Part shown: positions 24,910-33,752 of the stretch, piece by piece
Position numbering within the stretch: the stretch's first letter is position 1
Layout: every line of letters begins with the position of its first letter
DNA from: Pantoea sp. 18069
Lineage (GTDB): Bacteria; Pseudomonadota; Gammaproteobacteria; Burkholderiales; Burkholderiaceae_C
DNA length: 50,717 nt
Reading direction: 5' to 3'
NCBI RefSeq assembly: GCF_902706035.1
Contig: NZ_CACSJA010000036.1
Location: 1 to 50,717, forward strand
Notes under the pieces: model-generated
Told to the model about the DNA's origin: nothing
The model's input: only the letters and a program-made list of their open reading frames with translations
Database searches by the model: none
Made by a program: the position numbers and the translations under genes

Positions 24910-24936
24910 TAAAGTCCTGAGCGCAATCGCCGATAT
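24910..24936 (+). promoter_or_regulatory. Sigma-28 promoter of fliD
   Basis: TAAAG at 24910-24914, 15 bases, CCGATAT at 24930-24936, preceded by G (GCCGATAT). This is the best full match in the window to TAAAGTTT-N11-GCCGATAA. It lies about 145 bases before the fliD start. Confidence 0.87.
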
Positions 24937-25081
24937 CCATGCAATGGTCCGGCTCCAAGCTATCTACAAGGCGGGCTGGACGGCTCTTTTCATGCTTTCA
25001 ATCCGTGCGTTCTTTGCAAGAATGGCTGCAATGAAATTTTTGTGAAAGCCTGATGACGGGTTTTTGCGCAGGAGTGCTGTG

Positions 25082-26470
25082 ATGGCTATTACTTCCGTCG
25101 GTATTGGCAGTGGTCTGGATGTGGACAAGATCGTCACGCAGTTGGTGGCACTGGAAAAGGCGCCGCTGAAGACGCTGGAGACCAAGGCCGAGACGATCAC
25201 CTCCAGGATCTCGACCTATGCCGAGATCAAGTCGCTGACCGACACCTTGAACTCCGCAGCGGCCAAGCTCTCGCGGGACAGCGCCTGGAACGGCGTGAAT
25301 ATTTCCTCGAGCAGCAGTGCGGTCACGGGCGCCATGACGGGCATTGCCCAGCCGGGCTCATACAGCGTGGAAGTGGTGCAGCTCGCGCAGTCGCAGACGG
25401 CGGTGATCGGCAATGCGGGCGCGGCCAATGGCTTTGCCAAGGATGACAAGCTCGGCGCAGGCACGTTCACGCTGACCGTTGGGGAAAAATCCTTTGACAT
25501 TGAATTGACGGGGTCGGATACCTTGACCACGCTGGCCACGGCCATCAACAACAAGGACAGCGGCATCCAGGCGACGGTGATCACCAACGCCGATGGCACG
25601 CAGCGCCTGATGATGCGCTCCAAGAATACCGGGACCGATGCGGCGTTCAGCATCGCGACGACGGCCACCGACCCGAACAGCACCCTGGGACGCATCGGTG
25701 ACTCGGGTCAAAGCTATTACAGTGTTTCGCAAACTGCGCAGAACGCCAAGATCAAGCTCAACAACGTCGAGGTCGAATCGACCAGCAATACGTTTTCCGA
25801 TGCGCTGCCGGGCATGTCCCTGACGGTGTCGACGGTATCGACCTCGCCGACGCTGGTCACGGTGGCTGCGGACACCCAGGCCATGAAGGAAGGCATTCAG
25901 ACGTTTGTCGATGCGTACAACGCATTGAATGACAAGCTGAGTGCGTTGACCAGGTACAACGCGGAAACCGGTGTCTCCGGCCTGCTCCAGGGTGACAGCA
26001 CCACCGTGAGCATACAAAACGCGTTGCGCATGCTGACCATGAATATCGTCAATGGTGGCGGTGCGTTCTCGCGCCTGTCGGACATCGGCATCCAGATGGA
26101 GCAGGGCGGCAATCTGGCCGTCAACGATACAAAAATGACCAGCGCCTTGACCGATATCGCTTCGCTCAAGGGCCTGTTTGCAACCAAGGCCGACAGCCTG
26201 GGCGCGAACGGCGGCATCGGCGTGAATTTCAAGTCGTTCACGGATGGCCTGCTGGCCTATGAAGGAACGCTCAACACCAAGACCGATTCGCTGGAAAGCT
26301 CGCTCAAGCGCAACGGCACCGATCAAGACAAGGTGCTGGCCCGCGCTTCGACGCTCGAAAGCCGGCTGCTTGCCCAGTACACCGCGCTGGATGTGAAGAT
26401 GGCGTCCCTGAACGCGCTGGACACCTATGTGACGCAGCAGATCGCGTCCTGGAACAAGTCCACGAATTGA
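25082..26470 (+). CDS. fliD: Filament cap protein FliD
   Basis: 462 residues, near E. coli FliD (468). The N-terminus MAITSVGIGSGLDVDKIVTQLV is diagnostic; the C-terminal part (SLESSLKRNGTDQDKVLARASTLE, LDTYVTQQIASW) forms the leg helices. FliD caps the filament tip and guides flagellin folding. The start at 25082 is chosen over the in-frame ATG at 25064 because AGGAG lies 8 bases upstream and it fits the family N-terminus. It is followed by fliS and fliT. Confidence 0.97.
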   Translation: MAITSVGIGSGLDVDKIVTQLVALEKAPLKTLETKAETITSRISTYAEIKSLTDTLNSAAAKLSRDSAWNGVNISSSSSAVTGAMTGIAQPGSYSVEVVQLAQSQTAVIGNAGAANGFAKDDKLGAGTFTLTVGEKSFDIELTGSDTLTTLATAINNKDSGIQATVITNADGTQRLMMRSKNTGTDAAFSIATTATDPNSTLGRIGDSGQSYYSVSQTAQNAKIKLNNVEVESTSNTFSDALPGMSLTVSTVSTSPTLVTVAADTQAMKEGIQTFVDAYNALNDKLSALTRYNAETGVSGLLQGDSTTVSIQNALRMLTMNIVNGGGAFSRLSDIGIQMEQGGNLAVNDTKMTSALTDIASLKGLFATKADSLGANGGIGVNFKSFTDGLLAYEGTLNTKTDSLESSLKRNGTDQDKVLARASTLESRLLAQYTALDVKMASLNALDTYVTQQIASWNKSTN

Positions 26471-26622
26471 CGTGGCGGGGGTGCGTACGCCCGTGGTGTG
26501 CGTGTCTCGTATAGGGTTTGGGTGTTGTACAGATGGGCGCACGCAAATTTTTTTAAGATTTCGCTTGATTTTGGAGGACTTCTGCCGAAAACAAAGGCAA
26601 GTAGTTCACAAGGATGCCAGTC

Positions 26623-27045
26623 ATGTATACCCCCGTAAGTTCCCGTGCTGCCAATGCATATCGGCAAATTGGCGTGCAATCCGGCATTGATGGTGCAACG
26701 CCCCATCAGTTGGTGCAAATGCTGTTTGATGGTCTGCTGCAGTCGCTGAACGCGGCGCGCGGCGCGCTGCAGCGGGGCGAGATAGAGAACAAGGGAGTGC
26801 ACATCGGCAAGGCGGTGCGCATTCTGGAAGAGGGGCTCAAGGGCGCGCTCAATCCGGTTCAAGGCGGCGAGCTCGCGGTGAACCTGGGCACGCTCTATGA
26901 CTATTGCATTACTCGGCTGACCATGGCCAATTTGCGCAATGACCTGGCTCTGGTTGAAGAGGTGGTGGGTTTGGTGGAACCCGTTGCCCAAGGCTGGAAG
27001 GAAATGGGACAGGCGCAAGTGGAAGCAGGCAGCGGAGGTTACTAA
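26623..27045 (+). CDS. fliS: Flagellin export chaperone FliS
   Basis: 140 residues from the ATG at 26623. AAGGA lies 8 bases upstream of this codon, while the earlier ATG at 26614 overlaps that AAGGA and so is unlikely. The family core is clear: AYRQIGVQSGIDGATPHQLVQMLFDGLL, then LGTLYDYCITRLTMANLRND. FliS binds the C-terminal D0 helix of flagellin and prevents early polymerisation; here it must serve up to six flagellins, whose C-termini are nearly the same. fliT follows after 2 bases. Confidence 0.96.
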   Translation: MYTPVSSRAANAYRQIGVQSGIDGATPHQLVQMLFDGLLQSLNAARGALQRGEIENKGVHIGKAVRILEEGLKGALNPVQGGELAVNLGTLYDYCITRLTMANLRNDLALVEEVVGLVEPVAQGWKEMGQAQVEAGSGGY

Positions 27046-27047
27046 CG

Positions 27048-27347
27048 ATGGGGACGCAATTGATCGATTACTACAAGGCCATAGAAGACAGCAGTCTCAA
27101 GATGCTCGAGGCCGCACGGGGGAAAGACTGGGAAGGCGTTGCGCGCTACGAAGGTGCCTGTGCGGTGTTGATCGAGCAGTTGCGCTTTCAGTCGCAGGGG
27201 CAGGAGTTGCTGCCCGAACAGCGCCGCGAAAAGGCGCGGATCATGCAGCGCATCCTGCGCAACGACGCCCAGATCCGCACGCTGGCCGAGCCCTGGCTCG
27301 CGCAGGTCGAGCATATGTTCGACGGCCAGCCCCAGGTTCTGCACTGA
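27048..27347 (+). CDS. fliT: FliT-like export chaperone
   Basis: 99 residues, helical (LIDYYKAIEDSSLKMLEAARGKDWEGVARYEG). The small size and the place after fliS fit FliT, the chaperone of FliD. In enterobacteria FliT also restrains FlhDC; whether this one does is unknown. The C-terminal part (EKARIMQRILRNDAQIRTLAEPWL) is the expected pair of helices. It ends just before a terminator. Confidence 0.88.
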   Translation: MGTQLIDYYKAIEDSSLKMLEAARGKDWEGVARYEGACAVLIEQLRFQSQGQELLPEQRREKARIMQRILRNDAQIRTLAEPWLAQVEHMFDGQPQVLH

Positions 27348-27384
27348 ACCGGTGGTGCCGCGCGGCGCGGCCCCTGCAGACAAG

Positions 27385-27418
27385 AAAACCCGTGCATCGT
27401 GAGATGGCGGGTTTTTTT
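27385..27418 (+). terminator. Terminator of fliD-fliS-fliT
   Basis: AAAACCCG ... CGGGTTTTTTT with an inner stem GCATC/GATGGC. The outer stem runs into seven T bases. Confidence 0.9.
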
Positions 27419-27447
27419 GCGTGTGCTCAGCATGGGCGCACATGCCC

Positions 27448-27505
27448 GTCGAAGGGCATCTCCATCCGAGGTCGGTGCGCCCGTTCATTCTTCGACAGGA
27501 GGCCC
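27448..27505. repeat. Diverged third copy of the repeat core
   Basis: GTCGAAGGGCATCTCCATCC ... GGTGCGCCCGTTCATTCTTCGACAGGA resembles the core of the long repeat that follows (GTCGAAGGGTGTCTCCACCC ... AGTGCGCCAGTTCATCCTTCGACAGGC). It is more decayed than the two long arms. Confidence 0.6.
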
Positions 27506-27527
27506 TGCGCCAGGATGTCCTGCGCCA

Positions 27528-27797
27528 GGCGCTCAAGAAACAGCTTTTCTCTCCAAATAAATCAATGACTTGGCAGCGGTCCGGTTTATGCGAACAGCGA
27601 TCGCAAAGTCATGATTTTTTCCAAAACGAATAGCTAATGGCCGTTCGCCCTGAGCTTGTCGAAGGGTGTCTCCACCCTAGGCCAGTGCGCCAGTTCATCC
27701 TTCGACAGGCTCAGGACGAACGGGATTTTTAGGCCATGCCTTACCCTGTTTCTTGTTAACGCATTGCGAGACTTCGTCTCGCTTGCCTTGCTCAGGG
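27528..27797 (+). repeat. Left arm of a long inverted repeat
   Basis: These 270 bases recur, inverted, at 35015-35296. By eye about nine bases in ten agree, and there is one 12-base difference in the centre. Landmarks in both arms: CTCAAGAAACAGCTTTT, AAATAAATCAATGACTT, CGCAAAGTCATGATTTTTTC, GAATAGCTAATGGCCGTTCG, GTGTCTCCACCCTAGGCCAG, CGAACGGGATTTTTAGG and the hairpin GCGAGACTTCGTCTCGC. No protein is encoded. The rest of the gap 27348-27928 holds the fliT and fliE terminators and two more palindromic half-sites. Confidence 0.9.
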
Positions 27798-27869
27798 CGA
27801 ACGGGGAAAACCCGTTCGGGCTGAGCCCTGGACCCGTCGAAGGATCGATGCCTGGTATTCAGCAGACGC

Positions 27870-27898
27870 AAAAAAACCGCCAGCGCAAGCCGGCGGTG
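27870..27898 (-). terminator. Terminator of fliE
   Basis: Read on minus: ACCGCCGGC, loop TTGC, GCTGGCGGT, then TTTTTT. It lies about 30 bases after the fliE stop codon. Confidence 0.87.
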
Positions 27899-27928
27899 CA
27901 TGGAGGGCGTGAGACGGCGCGCCGGCCG

Positions 27929-28246
27929 TCAAACCTGCATGTTCATCACGTCGGTATAGGCCTGCACCAGCCGGTTGCGCACGTGCAGCGATGCCTGGAA
28001 GCCGATCTGCGCCTTCTGGATCGCGACCATGGTTTCTTCGAGGCTCACTGCGGGGTTCTCGAGCTGCACTTCACGTTGCAGTCGGCCCGAGTGTTCCTGC
28101 GCGGCGCTCACCGACTGCAGCGCACCCTTGAGTGCCTGGGTAAAGCCCCCGTCGAGCTCCCGGGTGGAGGTGGGCGTTGCGGCAACGCGGCGTGGCAGGT
28201 CGGTGCCGGAAAGAGGGGGGATCGAAGTATTGATGCGCAGGTCCAT
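27929..28246 (-). CDS. fliE: Hook-basal body adaptor FliE
   Basis: 105 residues, the usual length (about 104). The C-terminal half is typical: VSLEETMVAIQKAQIGFQASLHVRNRLVQAYTDVMNMQV (residues 67-105). FliE joins the MS-ring to the proximal rod and is the first rod component exported. The true start is the ATG at 28246, since family alignment begins near here; a much longer antisense reading frame that extends across fliF is not real. It is divergent from fliF. Confidence 0.96.
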   Translation of the reverse strand: MDLRINTSIPPLSGTDLPRRVAATPTSTRELDGGFTQALKGALQSVSAAQEHSGRLQREVQLENPAVSLEETMVAIQKAQIGFQASLHVRNRLVQAYTDVMNMQV

Positions 28247-28420
28247 GACAAATCCCAGGGGAGTTTGTGAGATGGCCTGAATCGTAGGCTTTCGCGCGCA
28301 GCTCATCTCGGCAAATAGATACCCAAAGGCGCGCCTTATCGGCGGAACGTGCCGGCCCGAAGTCCGAATAATCGGCCACACGTCAGGCTCCCTGTTGGGC
28401 CTCACCAAATTGGAACCAAG
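28247..28420. promoter_or_regulatory. Divergent fliE/fliF control region
   Basis: 174 bases that must hold promoters for both fliE and fliF-K. Two TTATCGG-like and one GCCGATAA-like words occur (about 28336-28343 and 28371-28378), but none has a TAAAG or TCAAG at the right distance. No promoter is placed with confidence. Confidence 0.4.
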
Positions 28421-30082
28421 ATGTCTGCAGTCGCTGAAATCCCCGTCGTAAATCCTCCCGCCAGTCCTTCGTGGACGCAGCGGTTGTCCTCCATGGAGCG
28501 AGGTCAGCGCCTGCGCCTGGGCGCCGTCGCCGCCCTGGTGGTGATCGGCTTGGTCGCGGCGGTGATGTTCAATCGTCAGCCCGACTACAGGGTGCTGTTC
28601 TCCAACCTGAGCGACAAGGATGGCGGCGCCATCGTCGCCCAGCTGACCACGCTCAACGTGCCTTACCGGTACAGCGAAGGTGGCGGCGCGATCCTGATTC
28701 CTGCCGACCGCGTGCACGATGTGCGCCTCAAGCTCGCGACCCAGGGCCTGCCCAAGGGCTCGGTGACCGGCTTCGAACTGATGGAAACCAGCCGCTTCGG
28801 CATCACCCAGTTCCAGGAGCGGCTGAACTTCCAGCGCGGCCTCGAAGGCGAGCTGACGCGCTCCATCCAGGCGCTGGCCTCGGTCCAGAACGCCCGCGTG
28901 CACCTCGCGCTGCCCAACCAGAACGGGTTCTTCCGCGAGCAGCAAAAGCCATCGGCTTCGGTGCTGGTGACGCTGCACCCGGGCCGTTTTCTCGATCGCG
29001 CCCAGATCGCGGGCATCGTGCATCTCGTGGCTTCGAGCGTGCCTGAACTCCAGCCTTCGGCGGTGAGCATTCTCGACGACACCGGCAAGCTGCTGTCGCA
29101 GTCGCCCGACGGCAATGGCAACCAGGTCGATGTGCAGAAGCTGATGTACACCCAGCAGATCGAGCAGCAGTACACCCGCCGCATCCTGGACATCCTCGAG
29201 CCCGTGGTGGGCAAGGACAATGTGCGCGCCCAGGTCACCGCCGACATGGACTTCAGCCAGACCGAGTCCACGTCCGAGCAGCACCGCCCCAACCAGTCGC
29301 CTGAAAGCAGCGCGGTGCGCAGCCAGCAGGTGGTCGAAAGCGCGGGAACCCAGGAGCCCGCGCAGCCCACGGGCGTGCCCGGCGCGACCAGCAACCAGCC
29401 CCCCGTGGCAGCGGCCGCTCCCGTCAATGGCGCCAACCCCGCACCTGGCGCAGCCAATGGCCAGGGCGTTGCGACCGGCGGCAAGCGTGAATCGCTGACG
29501 AATTACGAAGTCGACAAGACGGTGCGCGTGACCCGCGGCAGCAGCGGCGCGATCAAGCGCCTCACCGCCGCCGTGGTCGTCAACTACCAGCCCGTGGTGT
29601 CCGAACCCGGCCAGGCGCCGGTGCAGCAGGCCCTTTCGGCCGAGCAGCAGGCCAATATGCTGGCGCTGGTGCGCGAAACCATAGGTTTCAGCCAGGAGCG
29701 CGGCGACTCGGTCAACCTGATGAATGCGCCGTTTCGCGACGACAGCGTGGCGGCCGTCGAACTGCCGCTGTGGAAGCAGCCCGAGACCATCGAGCTGGCC
29801 CGCACGCTGGCCTGGCCGCTGGGCCTGGCACTGTTCGGCGCGATTCTGGTTCTGGGCTTGGTGCGGCCGCTGCTCAAGGGCCGGGCGAACGACGCCAAGG
29901 GCTCGCAGCTCGACGCGCTCGAAGCCGACAACCCCGATCGTCCCCCGCTGCTGGGCGGCCCGGTGGAAGTCCTGTCGCCGACGGAAAGCCAACTGCGCCT
30001 GGAGCAGGCGCGTCAGCTGACCAAGCAGAACCCGATCGCCGTGGCGAATATTGTGAAAACCTGGGTGAACGGCGAAAGCTGA
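28421..30082 (+). CDS. fliF: Flagellar MS-ring protein FliF
   Basis: 553 residues, as in E. coli (552). There are membrane segments near the N-terminus (LGAVAALVVIGLVAAVMF) and near the C-terminus (LAWPLGLALFGAILVLGLV). The ring-building domains lie between (YRVLFSNLSDKDGGAIVAQL; QFQERLNFQRGLEGELTRSIQ; VQNARVHLALP). The C-terminal tail (QARQLTKQNPIAVANIVKTW) binds FliG. The ATG at 28421 is chosen because MSAVAEIP precedes a normal FliF start; the longer frame from 28349 adds an unlike extension. Confidence 0.97.
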   Translation: MSAVAEIPVVNPPASPSWTQRLSSMERGQRLRLGAVAALVVIGLVAAVMFNRQPDYRVLFSNLSDKDGGAIVAQLTTLNVPYRYSEGGGAILIPADRVHDVRLKLATQGLPKGSVTGFELMETSRFGITQFQERLNFQRGLEGELTRSIQALASVQNARVHLALPNQNGFFREQQKPSASVLVTLHPGRFLDRAQIAGIVHLVASSVPELQPSAVSILDDTGKLLSQSPDGNGNQVDVQKLMYTQQIEQQYTRRILDILEPVVGKDNVRAQVTADMDFSQTESTSEQHRPNQSPESSAVRSQQVVESAGTQEPAQPTGVPGATSNQPPVAAAAPVNGANPAPGAANGQGVATGGKRESLTNYEVDKTVRVTRGSSGAIKRLTAAVVVNYQPVVSEPGQAPVQQALSAEQQANMLALVRETIGFSQERGDSVNLMNAPFRDDSVAAVELPLWKQPETIELARTLAWPLGLALFGAILVLGLVRPLLKGRANDAKGSQLDALEADNPDRPPLLGGPVEVLSPTESQLRLEQARQLTKQNPIAVANIVKTWVNGES

Positions 30083-30113
30083 TCGAACCCGCACATGGAC
30101 GGACAAGTTTCCT

Positions 30114-31109
30114 ATGGATGAACGAGGCCTCAACGACGCCGCCATCTTGCTGATGTCTCTTGGCGAGGAAGAGGCGGCCGAGGTGTTCAAGCACCTGTCG
30201 CCCAAAGAAGTACAGAAGCTCGGCGAGACCATTGCGCGCATGCGCGGCGTCTCGCGCGAGAAGGTCGACTTCGTGATCAACCGCTTCACCGACGATGCCG
30301 CGGCGCAGAGCCTGCTGGTCAACGACGCCAGCGACTACGTGCGCTCGGTGCTGCGCCGCGCGCTCGGCGAAGACAAGGCATCGCTGCTGATCGACCGCAT
30401 CCTGCAGGGCGGTGACGTCTCGGGGATCGAAAGTCTCAAGTGGATGGACCCGCTGTCGGTCGCCGAGCTGCTGCGCGGCGAACACCCGCAGATCGTCGCG
30501 GCGATCCTGGTGCACCTGGAGTACGAGCAATCGGCCGCGGTGCTGATGCAGTTGCCCGAGCGCTTTCGCAGCGAAGTGGTGCTGCGCGTGGCCACGCTCG
30601 AAGGCATTCAGCCGACGGCGCTCAAGGATCTCAACGAAGTGCTGTTCAAGGTGCTCGCAGGCGGCGACAAGATCCGCAAGACGTCGCTGGGCGGCGTCAA
30701 GACCGCGGCCGAGATGATCAACCAGCTCGGCGGCAACGCCGATGTGGCGGTGCTCGACACCATCCGCAACTACGACGTCGACCTGGCGCAGAAGATCATG
30801 GACAAGATGTTCGTGTTCGACGACCTGGTCAAGCTCGACGACCGTTCGCTGCAGCTGGTGCTGCGCGAAGTGGCGTCCGAAACGCTGATCGTCGCGCTCA
30901 AGGGCGGGACCATGGAAGTGCGCGACAAGATCCTCGCGAACATGTCGATGCGCGCTGCCGAAGCCCTGCGCGAAGACCTCGAGTCGCGCGGCCCCATGCG
31001 CCTGTCCGAAGTCGAGGCGCAGCAAAAGGAAATTCTCAAGGTGGTGCGCCGCCTTGCCGAAGAAGGCCAGATCACCATAGGCGGCGCGGCCGAAGACAGC
31101 TATGTCTAA
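30114..31109 (+). CDS. fliG: Flagellar motor switch protein FliG
   Basis: 331 residues, the standard length. N-terminal: AAILLMSLGEEEAAEVFKHLSPKEVQKLG (FliF binding). Middle: the EHPQIVAAILVHL armadillo part. C-terminal: the torque domain FVFDDLVKLDDRSLQLVLREV, where charged residues meet MotA. It belongs to the C-ring below the MS-ring. It starts 31 bases after fliF and overlaps fliH by 8 bases. Confidence 0.98.
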   Translation: MDERGLNDAAILLMSLGEEEAAEVFKHLSPKEVQKLGETIARMRGVSREKVDFVINRFTDDAAAQSLLVNDASDYVRSVLRRALGEDKASLLIDRILQGGDVSGIESLKWMDPLSVAELLRGEHPQIVAAILVHLEYEQSAAVLMQLPERFRSEVVLRVATLEGIQPTALKDLNEVLFKVLAGGDKIRKTSLGGVKTAAEMINQLGGNADVAVLDTIRNYDVDLAQKIMDKMFVFDDLVKLDDRSLQLVLREVASETLIVALKGGTMEVRDKILANMSMRAAEALREDLESRGPMRLSEVEAQQKEILKVVRRLAEEGQITIGGAAEDSYV

Positions 31110-31881
31110 CGGACTGCATTCGCGCTTCATTCCCAGCGAGGAAATCGACGCCGGTGCCGTGGTGCAGTGGCGCTTCGGCGCGGTCGGTGACGCCGGCCTG
31201 GTGGCCAAGCTGCCGCACGACAGCGGCGCCGGCCAGCGCCTGGACATGGACGTGGTGGAGCCCCCCGCGCCCGCGCCTGCGCCCGTGCCGCAGCAAGACG
31301 CCGCCGACATCGAGGCCCTGGTGCGGGAAGCGCGCGAACAGGCCCATGCCGACGGCCGCGCCCAGGGCCTGGCCCAGGGCCGCGCCGAAGCCACGAACGA
31401 ATGGCAGCAGCGCATGGACAGCTACACGGCAGGCGCCGGCCGCGAAACCGCGCAGCGCCTGCAGGCGCTGGTGGAAAAGTGCGAAGACAGCCTGCAGGCG
31501 CTTGAACAGAACATGGCCTCCGAAGTGCTGCAACTGGCCTGCGACATCGCCCGCCAGGTGGTGCGCCAGGAGCTGGCCTGCAAGCCCGAGGCCTTGCTGC
31601 CCGTGGTGCGCGAAGCCCTGGACATGCTGGTCACCGAAGGCCGCGCCGTCACGGTGCGGCTCAACCCGGTCGACTGGGAAGTGCTGGACGCGCCGCTGCG
31701 CGCCGAGCATGGCGCAGCCGGCAAGGTGCAATGGCTGGCCGATGCATCGGTGCCCGCGGGCGACGTGCGCGTCGATTCGGGCGGCGCGGTGATCGAGGCC
31801 GGCCTCGACAGCCGCTGGCGCCGTGCCGTGGCCGCGCTGGGCCTGGTGTCTTCCTGGTACGAGGGCGGCCATGCCGAATGA
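31102..31881 (+). CDS. fliH: Flagellar export ATPase regulator FliH
   Basis: 259 residues. N-terminal region and a Pro/Ala linker (PPAPAPAPVPQQ), then a helix with repeating small residues (GRAQGLAQGRAEA), typical of the FliH GxxxG-type region, then a C-terminal domain like the V-type ATPase E subunit (CDIARQVVRQELACKPEALLPVVREAL). FliH forms a dimer that holds FliI and links it to the C-ring. It overlaps fliG and fliI. Confidence 0.94.
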   Translation: MSNGLHSRFIPSEEIDAGAVVQWRFGAVGDAGLVAKLPHDSGAGQRLDMDVVEPPAPAPAPVPQQDAADIEALVREAREQAHADGRAQGLAQGRAEATNEWQQRMDSYTAGAGRETAQRLQALVEKCEDSLQALEQNMASEVLQLACDIARQVVRQELACKPEALLPVVREALDMLVTEGRAVTVRLNPVDWEVLDAPLRAEHGAAGKVQWLADASVPAGDVRVDSGGAVIEAGLDSRWRRAVAALGLVSSWYEGGHAE

Positions 31882-33271
31882 GACCGCACTGGCCCCCTGG
31901 AAGGATTTCGTGGCGGGCGCGCGTGCGCGCTACGCCCAGCCCGTGGCGCTCGAGAGCCGCGGCACGCTGAGCCGTCTCACGGGACTGGTGCTCGAAGCTT
32001 CGGGCCTGCGCGTGCCCGTGGGCGCGCAATGCCATGTGCAGATGCCCCACCAGGCGCCGGTGCTGGCCGAAGTCGTGGGTTTCTCGGGCGAAAAAGCGTT
32101 TCTGATGCCTGCGGGCGACATCCAGGGCTTGTCTAGCGGCGCGGTGGTCACACCGGCGCCGGCGTTTGTGCCCATGCCGCGCTTTGGCGAGCCGGTGGCC
32201 GAAGTGTCGCTGGCCACGGGCATGCTGCGCCTGCCCATGGGCGACGGCCTGCTGGGCCGCGTGGTCGATTCGCAAGGCGTGCCCCTGGACCATGCCGGGC
32301 CGGTGACCGACGTCACGGCCGAGCCCATGGACCGCCGCCAGATCAATGCCATGGACCGCGACCCGGTGCGCGAGCCGCTCGACACCGGCGTGCGCGCGCT
32401 CAACGCGCTGCTGAGCGTGGGCCGCGGCCAGCGGCTGGGCCTGTTCGCGGGCTCGGGCGTGGGCAAGAGCGTGCTGCTGGGCATGATGGCGCGCTACACC
32501 AAGGCCGATGTGATCGTCGTCGGCCTGATCGGCGAGCGCGGCCGCGAAGTCAAGGAATTCGTCGAAGACATTCTCGGCGCCGAGGACCGCGGCCGGGCCG
32601 TGGTCGTCGCCGCGCCGGCCGATGCGCCGCCGCTGCTGCGCATGCAGGGCGCGGCCTATGCGACGGCGATCGCCGAGCATTTCCGCGACAAGGGCCAGCA
32701 TGTGCTGCTGCTGATGGATTCGCTCACGCGCTATGCCATGGCCCAGCGCGAGATCGCGCTGGCCATCGGCGAGCCGCCGGCCACCAAGGGCTATCCGCCA
32801 TCGTGCTTCGCCAAGCTGCCCCAGCTCGTCGAGCGCAGCGGCAACGGCCTCAATGGCGTGGGCTCGATCACCGCCTTCTACACCGTGCTGTCCGAGGGCG
32901 ACGACCAGCAGGACCCGATCGCCGACGCGGCGCGCGCCATTCTCGACGGCCACATCGTGCTGTCGCGGGCGCTGGCCGAAACCGGCCATTTCCCCGCGAT
33001 CGACATCGAGCAGTCGGCGTCGCGCGTGATGCACAACGTGGTGGCGCGCGAGCATTTCGAGCTCGCGCGGCGCTTCCGTGCGGTGTATTCGCGCTACCAG
33101 AAGAGCCGCGACCTGATCCAGGTCGGCGCCTATGTCGCGGGGTCCGACCCGCAGATCGACGAAGCCGTGAAGCTGCAGCCCGCAATGGCCGGCTTCCTGC
33201 AACAGAACATGTTTGAAGCCGCAACCATGGACGAGAGCATCTCGGGCATGGCTGCACTGCTCGGTCAATAA
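31871..33271 (+). CDS. fliI: Flagellar export ATPase FliI
   Basis: 466 residues. Walker A AGSGVGKS at residues 193-200, Walker B HVLLLMDSLTRYAMAQREI, and the GYPPSCFAKLPQLVER stretch are typical of the F1-beta-like type III ATPases. It provides energy for substrate unfolding at the export gate, with FliH and FliJ. The ATG at 31871 overlaps the fliH stop codon, and MPNETALAPW is preferred to the longer frame from 31823 that would lie inside fliH. Confidence 0.98.
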   Translation: MPNETALAPWKDFVAGARARYAQPVALESRGTLSRLTGLVLEASGLRVPVGAQCHVQMPHQAPVLAEVVGFSGEKAFLMPAGDIQGLSSGAVVTPAPAFVPMPRFGEPVAEVSLATGMLRLPMGDGLLGRVVDSQGVPLDHAGPVTDVTAEPMDRRQINAMDRDPVREPLDTGVRALNALLSVGRGQRLGLFAGSGVGKSVLLGMMARYTKADVIVVGLIGERGREVKEFVEDILGAEDRGRAVVVAAPADAPPLLRMQGAAYATAIAEHFRDKGQHVLLLMDSLTRYAMAQREIALAIGEPPATKGYPPSCFAKLPQLVERSGNGLNGVGSITAFYTVLSEGDDQQDPIADAARAILDGHIVLSRALAETGHFPAIDIEQSASRVMHNVVAREHFELARRFRAVYSRYQKSRDLIQVGAYVAGSDPQIDEAVKLQPAMAGFLQQNMFEAATMDESISGMAALLGQ

Positions 33272-33285
33272 CGCGAAGGGCTGGA

Positions 33286-33750
33286 ATGTCGTCTTTGAAT
33301 GCACTGATGGTGGCGATCGAGGCAGCCATGCGCAAGCGCGATGAAGCGCGCCAGGCGCTGCAGGCGCGCGTGCAGGCCTGCCAGGCCGCGCAGGCGCAGA
33401 TGGACCAGCTGCAGGAATACGCGGCGCAGATGCAGCAGCGCTGGGGGGCGCACGAGAACCAGGCGGTCCAGCCCGAAGTGATGTACCACCAGTACCAGTT
33501 CATGGAACGCCTGTCGCACGCCAGCGGCCTGCAGACCAAGGTCATCAACGACCAGGCCATACGCCTCGAGGCGGCGCAGAAAGCGCTGATGGCCTGCGAG
33601 CTGCGCCTGACCAGCCTGCAAAAAGTCGTGGCCGCACGCCAGCGCGACATTTCCCTGGCGCAGATGCGCCGCGAACAGAAGCAGACCGATGAGCGCGCCG
33701 CGCTGCAGTTCATCGGCCGCACCTTTGGAATGCAGTTCCAGGAGGCATGA
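33286..33750 (+). CDS. fliJ: Flagellar export stalk protein FliJ
   Basis: 154 residues, almost wholly helical and rich in Gln, Ala and Arg (KRDEARQALQARVQACQAAQ, LTSLQKVVAARQRDISLAQM). It matches the coiled-coil FliJ stalk that inserts into the FliI hexamer, like the gamma subunit of F1. It lies between fliI and fliK, the usual place. Confidence 0.93.
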   Translation: MSSLNALMVAIEAAMRKRDEARQALQARVQACQAAQAQMDQLQEYAAQMQQRWGAHENQAVQPEVMYHQYQFMERLSHASGLQTKVINDQAIRLEAAQKALMACELRLTSLQKVVAARQRDISLAQMRREQKQTDERAALQFIGRTFGMQFQEA

Positions 33751-33752
33751 GC

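Noticed and set aside
28330..28380. GCCGATAA-like words in the fliE/fliF gap
   Set aside because: No TAAAG or TCAAG at the proper distance on either strand; an early gene promoter of another type is more likely.
27929..30322. A 797-codon open frame on minus across fliF
   Set aside because: Only its last 105 codons (fliE) look like a protein. The rest is antisense to fliF and is explained by high GC content, which makes stops rare.
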